Positions 48,359 through 60,800 of a stretch of 64,000 nt of DNA are shown piece after piece. A program made the translations under genes and the position numbers. This DNA comes from Brachionus manjavacas (taxonomy: Eukaryota > Rotifera > Eurotatoria > Ploima > Brachionidae), in assembly GCA_019054805.1 (NCBI GenBank), contig JAHQIY010000008.1, positions 3,271,501 through 3,335,500 on the forward strand, in the 5' to 3' direction. Each line of letters opens with the position of its first letter. Position 1 is the first letter of the stretch. Under the pieces are notes generated by a model, which saw nothing but the letters and a program-made list of their open reading frames with translations, searched no databases and had not been told where the DNA came from.

Positions 48359-49309
48359 ATGAACCTAAATTTAAATGATTCAGATCGTAAAGAAATAATA
48401 AACGAGTTTAATCAAAATTATCGTTTATATTTGGAAAATAATTTAATTCTAAGTCTGATTAGCGATATTGTACTTGACACCCAAGCTAAACTCATTCATT
48501 CGTCGTCTTCCGCAACCTTCGAATCGCAAAAAAATGACCCCAAACAAACGCTTGATGAAAAAATCCGTGACACATTTTTGAAAAGCTATTTCATAACACA
48601 CAATTCGGACAATAATTTCAAACTACCTGATGAAATAAAGATAGAACCGCTGAGTTTTGATGCTAAAAATCATCTCGTAGAAACAATTGAGCACAAATTG
48701 GATGAATTTTTAGATTTAATAGACGAATTTACGGCGTATGGTTGTTCAGATGAAACAAATGAATGCTGGCCAAAGTTAGACCAAGAACTATCAGGCTCAA
48801 AACAAGATAATGTTATTTTCAAATTTGATCAAATGCTCAAAAATATTGATGATATCGAATTGGAAAGCAATAGGCTTGATGATGGAATGAATATTAAATT
48901 AGAGCATTGTATGAATACTTCAATGGAAGTTATTAATTTGATTAGTAAAATTTTAAAAGATTTTAAACTTGATTTTTATGCGCACATGAGCGAAATCGAA
49001 TGCCAAAAGGCAGTTTTGTCTTGTGACTTGCTATTGACCAGAATAGAGATGATCAAGAATGATATGTTGCATGATCTTTATAGTCCTGAAAAACTCAAAG
49101 CCTTAGGAATGATTAAAAATCACATTCAAATGGAAACAATGCTTGCCAAGGATAAGTTGGACCAAATGAAATTTACACTGAATACATTCAACTCGTTTGG
49201 TTCTGAATTTGATTCCATTTTAAAGACTTATTTAGATCTTAAATCAAAACACGAAAGTAAGCAATGGACTTTGAACAAGTTAAAAGAAGAATCTCATTTT
49301 TTAAATTAG
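48359..49309 (+). CDS. HAUS4: HAUS augmin-like complex subunit 4
   Basis: A single-exon 316-aa protein, mostly helical and acidic. The C-terminal part, FNSFGSEFDSILKTYLDLKS then KHESKQWTLNKL, aligns well with the end of human HAUS4 (EVLGEEFDRLVKEYTVLK, then NKRWALQEF). The block before it (LLLTRIEMIKNDML, SPEKLKALGMIKNHIQ) fits the same protein's coiled coil. HAUS4 is part of the eight-subunit augmin complex, which recruits gamma-tubulin to existing spindle microtubules so that new ones branch off. The N-terminal half is weakly conserved, and human HAUS4 is longer (363 aa). The ATG at 48,359 is preceded by AT-rich sequence with in-frame stops, so it is the likely start. Identification rests on the C-terminal third. 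Confidence 0.72.
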   Translation: MNLNLNDSDRKEIINEFNQNYRLYLENNLILSLISDIVLDTQAKLIHSSSSATFESQKNDPKQTLDEKIRDTFLKSYFITHNSDNNFKLPDEIKIEPLSFDAKNHLVETIEHKLDEFLDLIDEFTAYGCSDETNECWPKLDQELSGSKQDNVIFKFDQMLKNIDDIELESNRLDDGMNIKLEHCMNTSMEVINLISKILKDFKLDFYAHMSEIECQKAVLSCDLLLTRIEMIKNDMLHDLYSPEKLKALGMIKNHIQMETMLAKDKLDQMKFTLNTFNSFGSEFDSILKTYLDLKSKHESKQWTLNKLKEESHFLN

Positions 49310-50239
49310 ATAGATTTAGCGTTACGATTTTGTACATAATTTTGTAAACTAAGAATATAATTCAAATTGACTAAGAAATTAAAATTTTTACTTTATTTTT
49401 TCTCAATTCAAAATAGCGGGTGTAAAGATCTGCGTTGATAAAATTTAATATTTAAATTGGACTTGATTGACGGGTACTTTTAATCTAATGATCACTATGG
49501 AATCATATATTTTCTTTAATTTTATGCAACTAAATATTTTTTGATTAATAATTTTTTAAAGGAATTTATTGATGATATTTTTGTTAATAATTATTTTCAA
49601 TTAAATAATAGCTAGCTTTTAAATCAAAAAAGAGAGAAAAAAGCTTTGAAACTTAGAAGAACAATGCCCATCTCTTTAATTGTCACAGTCACAGTGAAAA
49701 ATTCTTCGGTTGAGGAAATGTGCAGTACAACAGTTTAAGTTTGCTTATGATGTGCAAAATCTCTTCAAAATGCACTATAGTCAAATTTATCCAAAGTTAT
49801 CCTTTCACAGAGTTTTATTAGAATTTTCTTAATAATGGAACTTTGATTGTTGCACCACGTTGCATTTACAGAGTTTTTGAAGTTAAGAAAAAAAGTTGTT
49901 AGAATTTTTAACATTAAATTCTGTCTTAAATATAAAAAATTTAACTATAATTAAATAGTTCAATCTCTTCGTAATATGGTGATATTCATTAAATATTCTA
50001 GATATATTTAAAAAAATGAATATTCCTTTTAAAGATTGAAAAATCATAATTTTTTTTGGCTTATATTTCTTGTAGTAGAAAAAATATTTTTTTGTTATAG
50101 AAAAAAATATAGAGTATTGACTGCAATAATCGATCAACAGAAAATCAAAACGGTCAAACCGAGAGACGAAAACGCGGAAGACCTAGAAAAAACTAACATT
50201 TATTCTTTTGAAGCTCGCTATATTTCACATCATTAAGGT
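49310..50239. other. AT-rich intergenic region
   Basis: No gene recognised. Short open frames at 49,883-50,137 (-) and 50,036-50,236 (+) overlap each other and have no family signature. Confidence 0.45.
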
Positions 50240-50718
50240 TTATTCTAAACCATCGACTAATTTCTTTTGCTTTATTGTTTTCATTGAAATACATTGCAAT
50301 AACTTTGTCTTTGGTATTTGTTGGAATCAATCGATCATTTTCATTGTTGAGTTCGTGTGGCTAGTCTTTTATTAATTTTTAACTATTAATAATTAACTTG
50401 AGTATTTGTTCTATGAATTAATATATATAAACGATTGTCACATTTTATACATTTGAAGAAACGTTTTTCGCCAATATCCGTCATATATTTCTTTTCTGCA
50501 CTCTACTTGACATAATGGATAAGTACATTTTTAATTTCATCAAGACTCTCTTGTAAACTGTTATATTTTTTGTAATAATCATACATTTTAGCTTCTCCCC
50601 TGGCTGTTTTTGGTGGAATGATGTCTTCGCTTTCATCATCCGTGTCGTCTAGATATTTGGCAGCTGATCGTTGAATAATTAAAGTTGATGACGAGTCAGA
50701 TTCTGAATTTTTAAACAT
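50240..50718 (-). pseudogene. Relic related to the zinc-finger ORF at 35.0-35.6 kb
   Basis: The - strand starts with an acidic segment (MFKNSESDSSSTLIIQ...DDTDDESEDIIPP) and then, in other frames, shows GEKRFFKCIKCDNRLY and TNTKDKVIAMYFNENNKAKE. These match TEKIFYKCCLCDKRLC and TKTREKVIILYNNEKQPKY of the ORF at 35,024-35,620, in the same order and orientation. The HxH half of the finger is lost and frames are broken. Confidence 0.6.
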
Positions 50719-51215
50719 TTTTTTATTAAGTTTTAATGCTTTTTTTTACTCATTTTATATTTAATTAAAGTTATTAATAAAGTGTTAATAATTTATTTGT
50801 CAATTAGTTCTAAGTGATAGTTTTCTTAATCGATAAAGGTGAGAACAAAGATATTTTTTTTCTATTATAAAAATTATTTTTTCTTTAATCAAAAATATTT
50901 TTTATAAATTCATTTTTTCTACTACGAAAAATATTTTTTCTATTAAAAAAAATATTAAAAGAAAAATTTCACAAATAAAATTATCTTATATACTTGTTTA
51001 AACAAATATTAAAACAATTTATTAAATCAAAAATGCTAAAAAATACTTTTTTATTATTCAATTTTAATATTTTTCTTATTATTATTTTTCTGCTTAAAAT
51101 TTTAAATGTTGTTTTTTAAATCAAGATTTTTATTTTAGAAAATTTTTTGTTAAATCCATCCAGATTAACAATGAATTAATTTTGTTCTAATTATGAGATA
51201 ATCAAATTTTAAAAA

Positions 51216-54200
51216 ATGGTTAAACAAACAATACAAATATTCTGCCGAATTAAGCCGACCAAAGCCAAAAAAAGCGTAAATCTTATTTTAAATCGATATT
51301 TTAAAAACATTTATTCTTCATTTAGTTGTATGAAATTGATTGTAAAGATTCGAGCGACATAATAACTTTTTCGGTTCCTAAAGATGTCTCCGAAGGTTTC
51401 ATTAACAACAAAAAAGAAGAATACAAATTCAAGTAAAATAAAATAAATTTTCTACTTTAGCAAAAAAAATTAATTTTTTTAAAGATTCGAACGAATATTT
51501 AATCAGGACACAATTCAAGATGATGTATTTAAACAAGTTGCCGAACCTGTTATCGAAAAGTAATTCTTTTCAAAAGTTGGAAAAAAAGTAAATTCAAATT
51601 TCTTAAGTGTTTTATCTGGCTATAACGGAACGATTTTCGCCTATGGTCAAACTGGTAGTGGAAAAACATTTACAATTACAGGTGGTCCTGAAAAATACAT
51701 TGACCGTGGTATAATACCGCGATCTATTTCATATTTTTTCGAAATGTTCTCTAAAGTAATTCAATTTTCAACAATTTTTTAAAAAAGATATAATTTTTTT
51801 CAAGAAACCAGAGTATTCATTTACAATGCACATTTCATATCTGGAAATTTATAATGAAAATGGTTATGACCTACTTGATCCACAACATCAAGTCTCCAAA
51901 CTAGAAGACTTACCGTAAATAATATTTAAATAATTAGTTTAAATTATTGTCTTCATGAAATTTAAAATAGAAAAGTTACTTTGATGGAAGATGAAGACAA
52001 TAATATTCACTTGAAAAATTTGTCCATTCATCCGGCAAATAATGAAGAAGAAGCTTTGAATTTGTTATTTTTAGGCGATACTAATCGAATGATCGCTGAA
52101 GTAATTTTAATAAAAAAATTAAATTTTTTTATTTTTCATAACTTTAAGACCCCTATGAATCAAGCTTCGACGCGGTCCCACTGTATCTTTACCTTACACA
52201 TAACTGCTAGGGAAACAGGGTCAGCTACAATAAGAAAAGCAAAACTTCATTTAGTTGACTTGGCAGGGTATTTTCTCTTATAAAACCATACTAGAACTAA
52301 CTTTTTCCAAGATCTGAGAGAATCGGTAAGACAAACGCAAATGGAATTTTGCTTACCGAAGCTAAGTACATCAATCTATCCCTACATTATTTGGAACAAG
52401 TAATTGTGGCTTTGGCCGAGAAAAATCGGACACATGTGCCTTACCGGAATTCTATGATGACCTCGGTGTTACGTGACAGCTTAGGAGGAAATTGTATGAC
52501 TACTATGATAGCCACATGTTCCATTGAAAAAAAAAATCTAGACGTAAAAAATCAAAATTTAAAAAAAAGGTTTTTAATCAAATTAAAAGGAATCTATTTC
52601 AACCTGTCGGTTTGCTCAAAGAGTGGCCATGATTAAAAATGAAGCGATCGTCAATGAAGAACTGGATCCTAGATTGGTCATTAATAGGCTAAAACGAGAG
52701 GTTGAGGAATTGAAAAACCAGCTATCAATAGCAAATAATGGTGAAGCTTTTGATGGAGATTTAAGTCAAGATGAGATAGAAAAATTGAAAATTTTGACAC
52801 AAAGATATCTCGAGGACAGAGACAACGATTCTAGTCTAAATGTTGGAGCTGACATGAGAAAAATAAATCTTTGCTTTAAATTATTAAAGGATATGTACAT
52901 TCAACTGTTGGCCAAGAGCAAAATAGCTCCTGTGTCGGGACCGAGTAATCAACCGGCAACTGTTACAATAGTTGATGCTTCACATTATGATTCTAAAGAG
53001 CTAAAAGATTTAAAAGATATTTTAAGACAAAGAGACAATGAAATAAGCATTTTGGTTAGCATGCTGAAAAAAGAGAAAAAAAAAGTTGAAGACTCGATGC
53101 AAGGGTTGGTTTTCTAAAAAAAAATTTTATTTAATTTAAATTTAGTTTTAAATAAATCGAATTTCTAGGAAACCTCCTGTGCATGCACTTTCCAGCAGTG
53201 GGTCAAGCGATGATCTTCCGAAGGAGTTTAATAAAAATCATCCAAAGAGACAAATTTGTAATTTCAATTTTTTTTTTATTTTTAACTAGTTTATTTCTAA
53301 TAGTGCAAAATATGTCTCTTGGTCGTCAGGAAGCATTTGAAATATTCAAGAGAGATTATGTCGGAAATCAAGAGATTGAGGAACAAAAAAAATTTTTGAA
53401 AAAAAGCTATGCAGAAGCTAAAATGCTTGGCGAATTGATAAATACAGCTAGAACCAAGCTTCGTAATTTGATTTTTTGGCTTTTTAATCAATTTTTTGAT
53501 TTTTAAATTTTTTTGATTAATACATAGAAACTCTTTATTTTCGATAAAATTTTGTTCACTTGAACTCTTCTACAGCGCTTATTTAACTCATGGTCAAACT
53601 CATTTAATGGTTAAAGTCATCTTCAAGATTAATGAGAACTGATGTCTAGTTGGTTACTGTGGCGCTTTTATCTATTATAAATTAGGAAAATATGAAGGTT
53701 AAGTAGATTAATTAACTCTAGAATTACAATCCATTCTAAATTTTAATTTAAACTTATATTACCTCATTTTTATCATAGATTGACAATCAGATTAAACTTT
53801 TAAAATTCATTTCTGTACTTTATCATAATTTAGGTCTTATTCCTTTTTGTACTTTTTGTACTTAAACAAAAACGGGGTCCGGGGCGGAGCCCTTGTTTAG
53901 GGATTCGGATATATTGGAGGTAAAAAAAATATTTGTTTAATTTGAAATTGATATTTAAAATATTGATAAATTAAAACCTTTTTTCATTACCAATAAGAAC
54001 AAAAAGTACAAAAAGGAACAGAAAGGATTTTAACTTTTTAATATTCTCATTGTCTATACCTCATTTTTATTTTCTATTATTATGCTTTTTTATTTTTATT
54101 ATGGTACATTCTATCTGATCCGTAAATAATCAAAAAAAATTGAAATATTATCCAAAAAATTGACTTATTTTTTAAAGAAAATTAAGAATATTTTGAATTT

Positions 54201-55036
54201 ATTTAGAACATTTGAAATCCAAAAGTGAACAAATTTATTTAAAGTTAGAAGCCACAAATTCCTTAAATGATCCAAGACACAATTCTGAGTACGAATCAAT
54301 TCGTAAAACAATGGAATTTGAAAAAGAAAAGTAAATTCTTTTTTCAAATATGAATATCAACTATTCAATTAATTTTAAGTTATCGAGAGAATTTCGAAAA
54401 GCTAAAAAATCTCAAGACTCAAATTGAACATGCCCAGTATTTAATCGAAAAATCTCAAGTAAAACTTCAGAAAGATTTTGAAATTTGGTGGACTGAACAA
54501 TGCGAACTAAATGTACAAATTATATATATTTTTTATAAGAAATAATTTAACTTTTAAAGGAACAAAAACAACAAAGACTCCTTGGAAATGATCAAAGCCG
54601 AGTCGAATCAATTTCATCTATTCCTAGCACAGCTAACAGTTTATCGACTAGTTCAAGAATAAATTCTAGCACAAACACTACCTTGACTAATTCTTATCAG
54701 GTAAGATTTTCAAATTTTAAATTATTGATTGATTTTAATTGCCTTTTAGGCTGAAAAATCGGTGTTTGATTACGGTGATAGTCATCGAAAATTGCCTCAA
54801 ATAGAAAGTGAAGGGTAATTTTAAATATTTTTTTTGGTTTTTGCTTTAATTTGGTCATAGTAAAACTAGCGCTTCATCAAACCAAAAAATAAATTTGACA
54901 GGCGATAGCGAAATCGATGCAGATATAACAGCTTTTATAAATGCTCGTAAAAGAATAATAAATCAAATGAAGCGTAAGTTTATCGTTTTTAATGATAAGA
55001 TATTATATAACTTTTTTTTTTTAAGCCAAAAATTAA
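51216..55036 (+). CDS. KIF6: Kinesin-like protein KIF6, 17 exons
   Basis: Rebuilt exons: 51216-51275, 51326-51432, 51485-51559, 51608-51755, 51805-51914, 51971-52100, 52149-52267, 52312-52543, 52590-53104, 53169-53257, 53304-53462, 54207-54330, 54380-54512, 54560-54700, 54750-54814, 54861-54973 and 55026-55036. They sum to 2,331 nt, 776 aa (human KIF6 814), all in phase. The motor starts [14 protein letters not shown] and has P-loop GQTGSGKT (94-101), switch I NQASTRSH (214-221) and switch II VDLAGSER (246-253). KIF6 signatures include [32 protein letters not shown]-like [36 protein letters not shown] and the tail [19 protein letters not shown]6 is a plus-end motor linked to motile cilia and ependymal function. 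Intron 11 (744 bp) carries an inverted repeat. The last exon (PKN-stop) is the weakest call. Confidence 0.95.
53841..54018. repeat. Inverted repeat with GC-rich core in KIF6 intron 11
   Basis: A 20-bp perfect inverted repeat, ttcctttttgtactttttgt (53,841-53,860) and its reverse complement (53,999-54,018), encloses about 140 bp. Inside lies cggggtccggggcggagccc (near 53,874-53,893), a GC-rich stretch unlike anything else in the window and itself able to fold. No coding potential. Confidence 0.75.
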
Positions 55037-55445
55037 CAAACATTTTTAGTGTAAATTTTCAATTTTACTTTTAAGCGTTAATAATTTTTGTTCGTAAAAT
55101 AAAGTTTTAAAAAAATTAATCAAAATTTAATTCTTGTAATAAATCGAATTGAAAATTAATTGTTATTTTTTTTCCAAAACTTTTATTGCTTTTAAAATTT
55201 TAGATTCAGTTATTCCTTTATTTATTTAATTTAATTTTTTCTTGTGTTTTAGTCATAACATGAATTTTTTTGTAAGAAATTTCGTTAAACTTTCCGAAAA
55301 ATAAAATTCAGAATATGTTGATTATAGTAAAGAAAAAATAAAATGAATTAATAAATTCTAAAATAAGAATTACCACTCAATTTTATGTTTTATTAATTAT
55401 GTTTTTTTGAAAAATGTCTTTCAAGAAAAAAAACTTTAAAATTTG
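55037..55445. other. 3' region of KIF6 and spacer
   Basis: AT-rich and without a recognised gene. It contains AATAAA-like words (for example near 55,097) that could end the KIF6 transcript. Confidence 0.4.
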
Positions 55446-56683
55446 TAAGGTGCCCCAAGTCATAAACACTAGTTATCAAAAATTCACCCCAAAAACTTTT
55501 TTTAGGTTAATTATGACGCAGAATTCGATTTTATTAGTGAAAAAGTTGGGTTCTTATATCTTATACCCGAGTTTCAGGGGGGGGTTCAAAAAAACGTTTT
55601 GTTTCATAAAATGTGAAGCATATAGAAATCTACTTTTTTTTTTTTTTTATGAAAATTTACCCTAAATTTACTCGGATTAGTCGTTTTTTATCATCCATTA
55701 GTTTATTTTCCCTTTTTTTTTGGCGATTTTTAGAAAAAAATGTTTTTTTTTTAAAATATGCCTTTAAATTTTATTTCGTATATAAGACTTTTTTCAAGTA
55801 GGGTGATTTTGGGCTTAAATTAAAGCTAATTTATTAAGAAATAGGAATAGGTGGCCTTTTGGATAATATTGTCTATTTAGTAAAATACAAGCATTTAAAG
55901 ATACCTATGTAATAAATATAAAGTTTTTAGATAGATTCATATAGGAAATTTATTGTTCTGAATATATTAATGTATTAAAATCTTTGCTTTTTTTATGAGA
56001 AATAACTTTACTACTCGATTTTGCTCCAAATAGCTTTTCTAAGACATTTTGATAGCTTGCACCACTTTGATACATTTCCAAAGCTCTCCAGAATCTATTC
56101 CATAGCTTAATATTCAAATCTATATTTTTATATTCATTTATGGCCTCTAAAATTAAGTCTAAGAACTTGTTGAAGCTTGATCATTTTTTTTTAATATTTT
56201 ACTGATTTTAAATCTAAATAGAATGCTTTTAAGACAAGATATCAACAAACCCCCATCTATTTCTATAGAGGAGACTTAGTTCTCTTAAATAAAAAAAAAT
56301 TATCTATTTTGAAATAATTTTACGGGAGAAATAAAACGCCAAAAATGCTAAATCATCGAATTTTTTCAAAACTTTGCGTTTAAATTGTTAGGGATTTTTA
56401 TTGAATGGGTGAAAAAAATACACAAGATTAGAAAGTACATTTCCTCTACTATCTGAAGAAAAAAATTAAGTTTCCAAGTCAGTTTAATTTTTCGAAAAAA
56501 TCAGTTCAAACTTATGCACTAAATTTGTATTTTTATTTCATGCAATTCAGCAAAAATAAGATGACATATGAAAAAATGATTTCAGATTCGAGTTCTACGC
56601 ACAAAATTACATTAGATTTCAAATTTTTGGAAAAGCTAAAAATTTTAAATCCAAAACTAGTGTTTATGACTTGGGGCACCTTA
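55446..56683. mobile_element. 1.2 kb DNA element with 29-bp terminal inverted repeats and TA flanks
   Basis: The 29 bases starting taaggtgccccaagtcataa at 55,446-55,474 return as an exact reverse complement at 56,655-56,683. If the outer TA on each side is a target duplication, the element is 55,448-56,681 and starts AGGTGCCCCAAG, as expected of a TA-targeting (Tc1/mariner-IS630-like) transposon or MITE. Imperfect similarity continues inward (gacgcagaattcgat against tgcgtagaactcgaat). No transposase was recognised inside. Confidence 0.85.
55950..56180 (-). CDS. Open frame inside the inverted-repeat element
   Basis: A 76-codon frame without an ATG, containing NKFLDLILEAINEYKN, KLWNRFWRALEMYQSGAS and LEKLFGAKSSSK, then a stop. 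The composition (Trp, Leu, charged residues) looks like real protein, probably the tail of a longer broken ORF of the element. Family not recognised. Confidence 0.35.
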   Translation of the reverse strand, partial: SSFNKFLDLILEAINEYKNIDLNIKLWNRFWRALEMYQSGASYQNVLEKLFGAKSSSKVISHKKSKDFNTLIYSEQ

Positions 56684-57892
56684 ACAACTTAAATAAATAA
56701 TTGTTATGGTTCAAGTAGATGCTAACCTTTGATTTTTAGACAAAAAATAAAAATTTGGCGAAAGTTATAAATCAGTTATAACATAAGATCCTAAGATCAT
56801 CAATGATCCTAAGATAATGGTTACTTCAACGAGTTGTCTTGAGAAATTAAGAAAAAAATAGCATTCAAAAGTCATTTCACGCTTTTTCTTAAATAAGTTA
56901 ATTTAAAATAAATGAGAAAATTTTATTATTTAATGGTAAAAGTAATTGATTATAATAATAAATATTTTTTTAATCTCGAATTTTCAAAAGGATAAATTCA
57001 TTTGAATTTTAAATTAAATGATTTTCTTTAATTATTATATTTGTAATTTCAATTCGAAATAATAATTATTTTTATTCTAATCAGTTTTTTTTTCACCAAA
57101 AACCAAATAAAAAGAACATTGTGAATATATATTATTTTAAATTAAAAAATATTTAACATTCCAAGAGACACTTTTAAGAATTTGCTGCATTGATTTTCAA
57201 GATTCAGACTTTTTAAAATGAAATACCATTTTTATTTAAAGGTTGAGTCATCTTTTCGATTATAAGTGTCATGCTTTTAAGAATCAATCAACCATTTTAA
57301 AGCTTTAAATATTATTTAGAAAGAAGAAATTTTTTAGTTTTATAAAAAATGAAAACTATTGAAACTTTTACTGGTAAAGTAAAATTATTTATTATTTATT
57401 TTCTAATTTATTAACTTAATTTTTTTGTAGTTTTTTTCGGAAATATTTCTGTTCGAATAGTGTCGTTGGCAAAAAATCTTAAAGAACTACACAAGAAGAA
57501 AACTCATATTCTCGTTTGAATTTACAATATTTCTATGAAATTACAAATTTTGACAAAATGAATTTAAAAAACTATTAATTTCTATCTCCAAACATATATT
57601 TTTTTTAATAATTGAAATCCTGCTTTTCATTTTATTCAATAATTAATTAGCAAAAATTTAAAAAATAAAAAATTTAAAGCATAATTATTTTAAGTATTTT
57701 TTAGATTCTAAAATTCAAAATGTTGATAGAAAAAAATTTATTAAAATTTTAATAAATGCTTAAATTAAAAAGATACTATTAAACACCAATAAATTAAAAT
57801 TAAAATTAAGTTTTCTTTAAAAAAAAAATGTTTCCTTTAATCCAAAAATAATAAGTCTCAATTATAATTTTTTTAAATTCAATCCGGAACAA
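56684..57892. other. AT-rich interval between convergent genes
   Basis: No gene recognised. It holds the 3' end of the ATPase gene transcribed from the right. Confidence 0.45.
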
Positions 57893-60800
57893 TTAATCAC
57901 TGAAAGTTATTTTATTGATATTAGGCCATTGAGCATCTGAATCGAGTTCTTTTTGTATACGCTTATATTTATTTTTCGGTTCTTTTTTACGAATTATCTT
58001 TTTGCCGAAATTTTTAAACCATTCAGTATCGACAATAGTATCTTCGATTGCATATGAAAAAACCAAAAACATAAAACCCAAAGCAACTAAAGTGAACCTA
58101 AATGGTGACAATTCATTTTTTGGATCCAATTTTTTCATCTAATATATTCAAAAAGTTAACTTTTTAATAAATAAAATTTTATTAATAAATCTTACGCTAA
58201 GTAAATGCATGACCCATTCGACAGGACTTAATGTAATCCATATGTTTAATGCTGTTAGAATAATTAGCGAAAAAACAAAGTAAAAATTTTTTATTATCGG
58301 TTGACGAAATGGTGGACCCTTGGAATAAACAAATGCCATAATTACGTATTGGAATGTTGATATCAAAAAAACACATGTTCCTTCCATCGATTTATTATTT
58401 TTCTTAAAGTGTTCTGGATCACCTTTATTTTTCACATACCATGGTTGTTGACTTACGTAAAACAAAGCACCAACTTGAAACATACCGACCAATATTATTT
58501 GGAAAATAATTGAGCAAATGTTCACAAATCCGACCAAGCTACCCAAAGGTCGCTTAACAGCTATCTTTTCATAAGCTTTATTTGCACTCACTTTTATTTA
58601 AAAAAAGATGTAGACAATTTATTGGTAAAAATCTTTCAATTTTTTCTTACTAAAAACAGCCACTGGAGTTATCAGAAATAGATCAACATACAAAAATTGA
58701 GGATCAGCTAAATTTGTCATAAACTTTTTTTTTAATAAAAAATAATAAACACTAAATTAAACAAAAAGATTAAATTTTATACAGCATAAAGAATTAATAC
58801 GCTGGTGAATTGGATCATTGAATACAGCGCCATATATTTGAAAACTCCAAATGAAGTAACCAGTGCAGCTCGGCCTTCTTTGATAACTTCGGGAACACAA
58901 CTTATATTTTGAATTTTTGACGTGAAAGGCGACGCCACGGATGCTTCTGCTTCAGATAATGATATACCAACATGGGCTTTATAATATTTTATTTATCACT
59001 ATTTCAAAACTCTAGAATATTTTCTTTTACCTGCTTTTAATGCTGAACAATCATTAGCTCCATCTCCACACATACTTACTCCATATCCTAGTGAAATCAA
59101 ATGTTCGACTAATTGAGCTTTTTGATCTGGACTCATCCGGGCATAAATGACACCATTTAAAAGCACTTTTTCAAAAATTTGTGGAAAAAAGCGTCTTAAG
59201 GAACCAAACGAATAGCCCGTCATGGCAAAACTGTAATTTTTTCCTTCCAAATCAATGCATGTCTGAATGTCCTTAGGAAATATTTAAATGTAAAATTTAA
59301 ATCGTTTAAATTAAAAAGTGAATAGATAATAAGCAGTGAAAATTAATAAAGTCTTAAAAATTATTCGGGTCTTGTCGAATATGTGACTTCTAAGTAAATT
59401 ATTAAAATAGGAATTGTTTTTCAATTATTCAATAGGTCCCAGAAATTACCAATATAAAATACTCAATACTAGATTTGGTTACTGCATTTCAAGGATATCG
59501 AGTTTTTAAATTATAATAACTGGATCTAAAAATCCAGTCTTAATCTGTTAATTTTACAAGGGTTTTGGTAATTTTACCAATTTTTACGTAAATTTTCGAA
59601 ATATTACATATGTGAGAAAAGATTAAATTACGAAAAATTACGAAAATTTTGGTTATTTACAAAAAATTTCGTAAAAACAAAATTGTCAAAAATGCCATTC
59701 TTTAGGCCATTTTAAACTTTTTTTAGTAAATTAAACAAATTAAAAAAAATTACGTAAATTTTTACGTAAATAACGAATTTTGAAATGGTAAAATTCAGTA
59801 AAATTTAGAAAATTTTGGTAGAAATGAGTATAAAAAATATTAAAAAGTTCAAATAAACGTTTTTAATGCTCTTTTTTAAAAAATTGATTTAATAGTTTGA
59901 TCAGTCTACGTTTTTTGAATTACGAACTGAATCACATTTAAAAAAAATAAAAAATACATTTTGAAAAATACTTGGAAATTAAAGGTATATTTATATTATC
60001 TTTACATTAATTAATTTAGTTTATATTAAACTAATTGAAAAAGATTTTTTAAGATCACCTTGCTTAATTTTTCATGATGGTGAAACTTTTGACAAAGCGT
60101 AAAATTCATTAAAAACTAATCGTTCGGTTTTAAAAGCCAAATAATAAAAACTATAAATCCAAAATATTAAAGAATAATTTACTAAATTTTCTAAATTTAA
60201 CTGAATTTTACCGTTTCAAAATTCGTTAATTTACCTAAAAATGTAAAATTAACCAAAACCCTAGTATCAAATTTGCACTGTTAGTCGAGTCTTTTGACAA
60301 AAAAAAAAATTCAAAAACTCAATTAAAATATTTTAGGGATCAAAATCGGTTCGGTTAACTGAATCAGCTAAAACATTCATTGAATCACTGAGTTTATCAC
60401 CTTATACCTGCATCTATGAAGAATTCTAAAACTAAAATGGATGCTGCATTGATTCTACCAGCTGATAAAATTAAAAGAATCTCTATTTTTATGCTTAAGC
60501 CTGCTAATTTTATATTGAATGACTGGGATTAAATGAAATTTTTTTAACGAAATATTAGATAGCTGGTCTGAGTAAAAAAATTAAAACTCAGATTTGACTT
60601 TAATTTTAAATTTGTTTCCGCTAAGTTGAATTTATATTCTTAGGTACTGAAGCTTATTTAAAAAATTGATTTGCCATAAAAAAAATGCCATAAAATCCAA
60701 TTGCTTTGGTAAAAATTAACTTTTAGAAATTTTTTTTTCAAAATATAATTAAAAAAAAAACAAAACTTATTACTTTGATAAAATCTAAAGCTACTGTAGT

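Noticed and set aside
55414-55801. Overlapping + strand frames rich in Phe and Lys
   Set aside because: Translations of T and A runs, crossing the left terminus of the inverted-repeat element.
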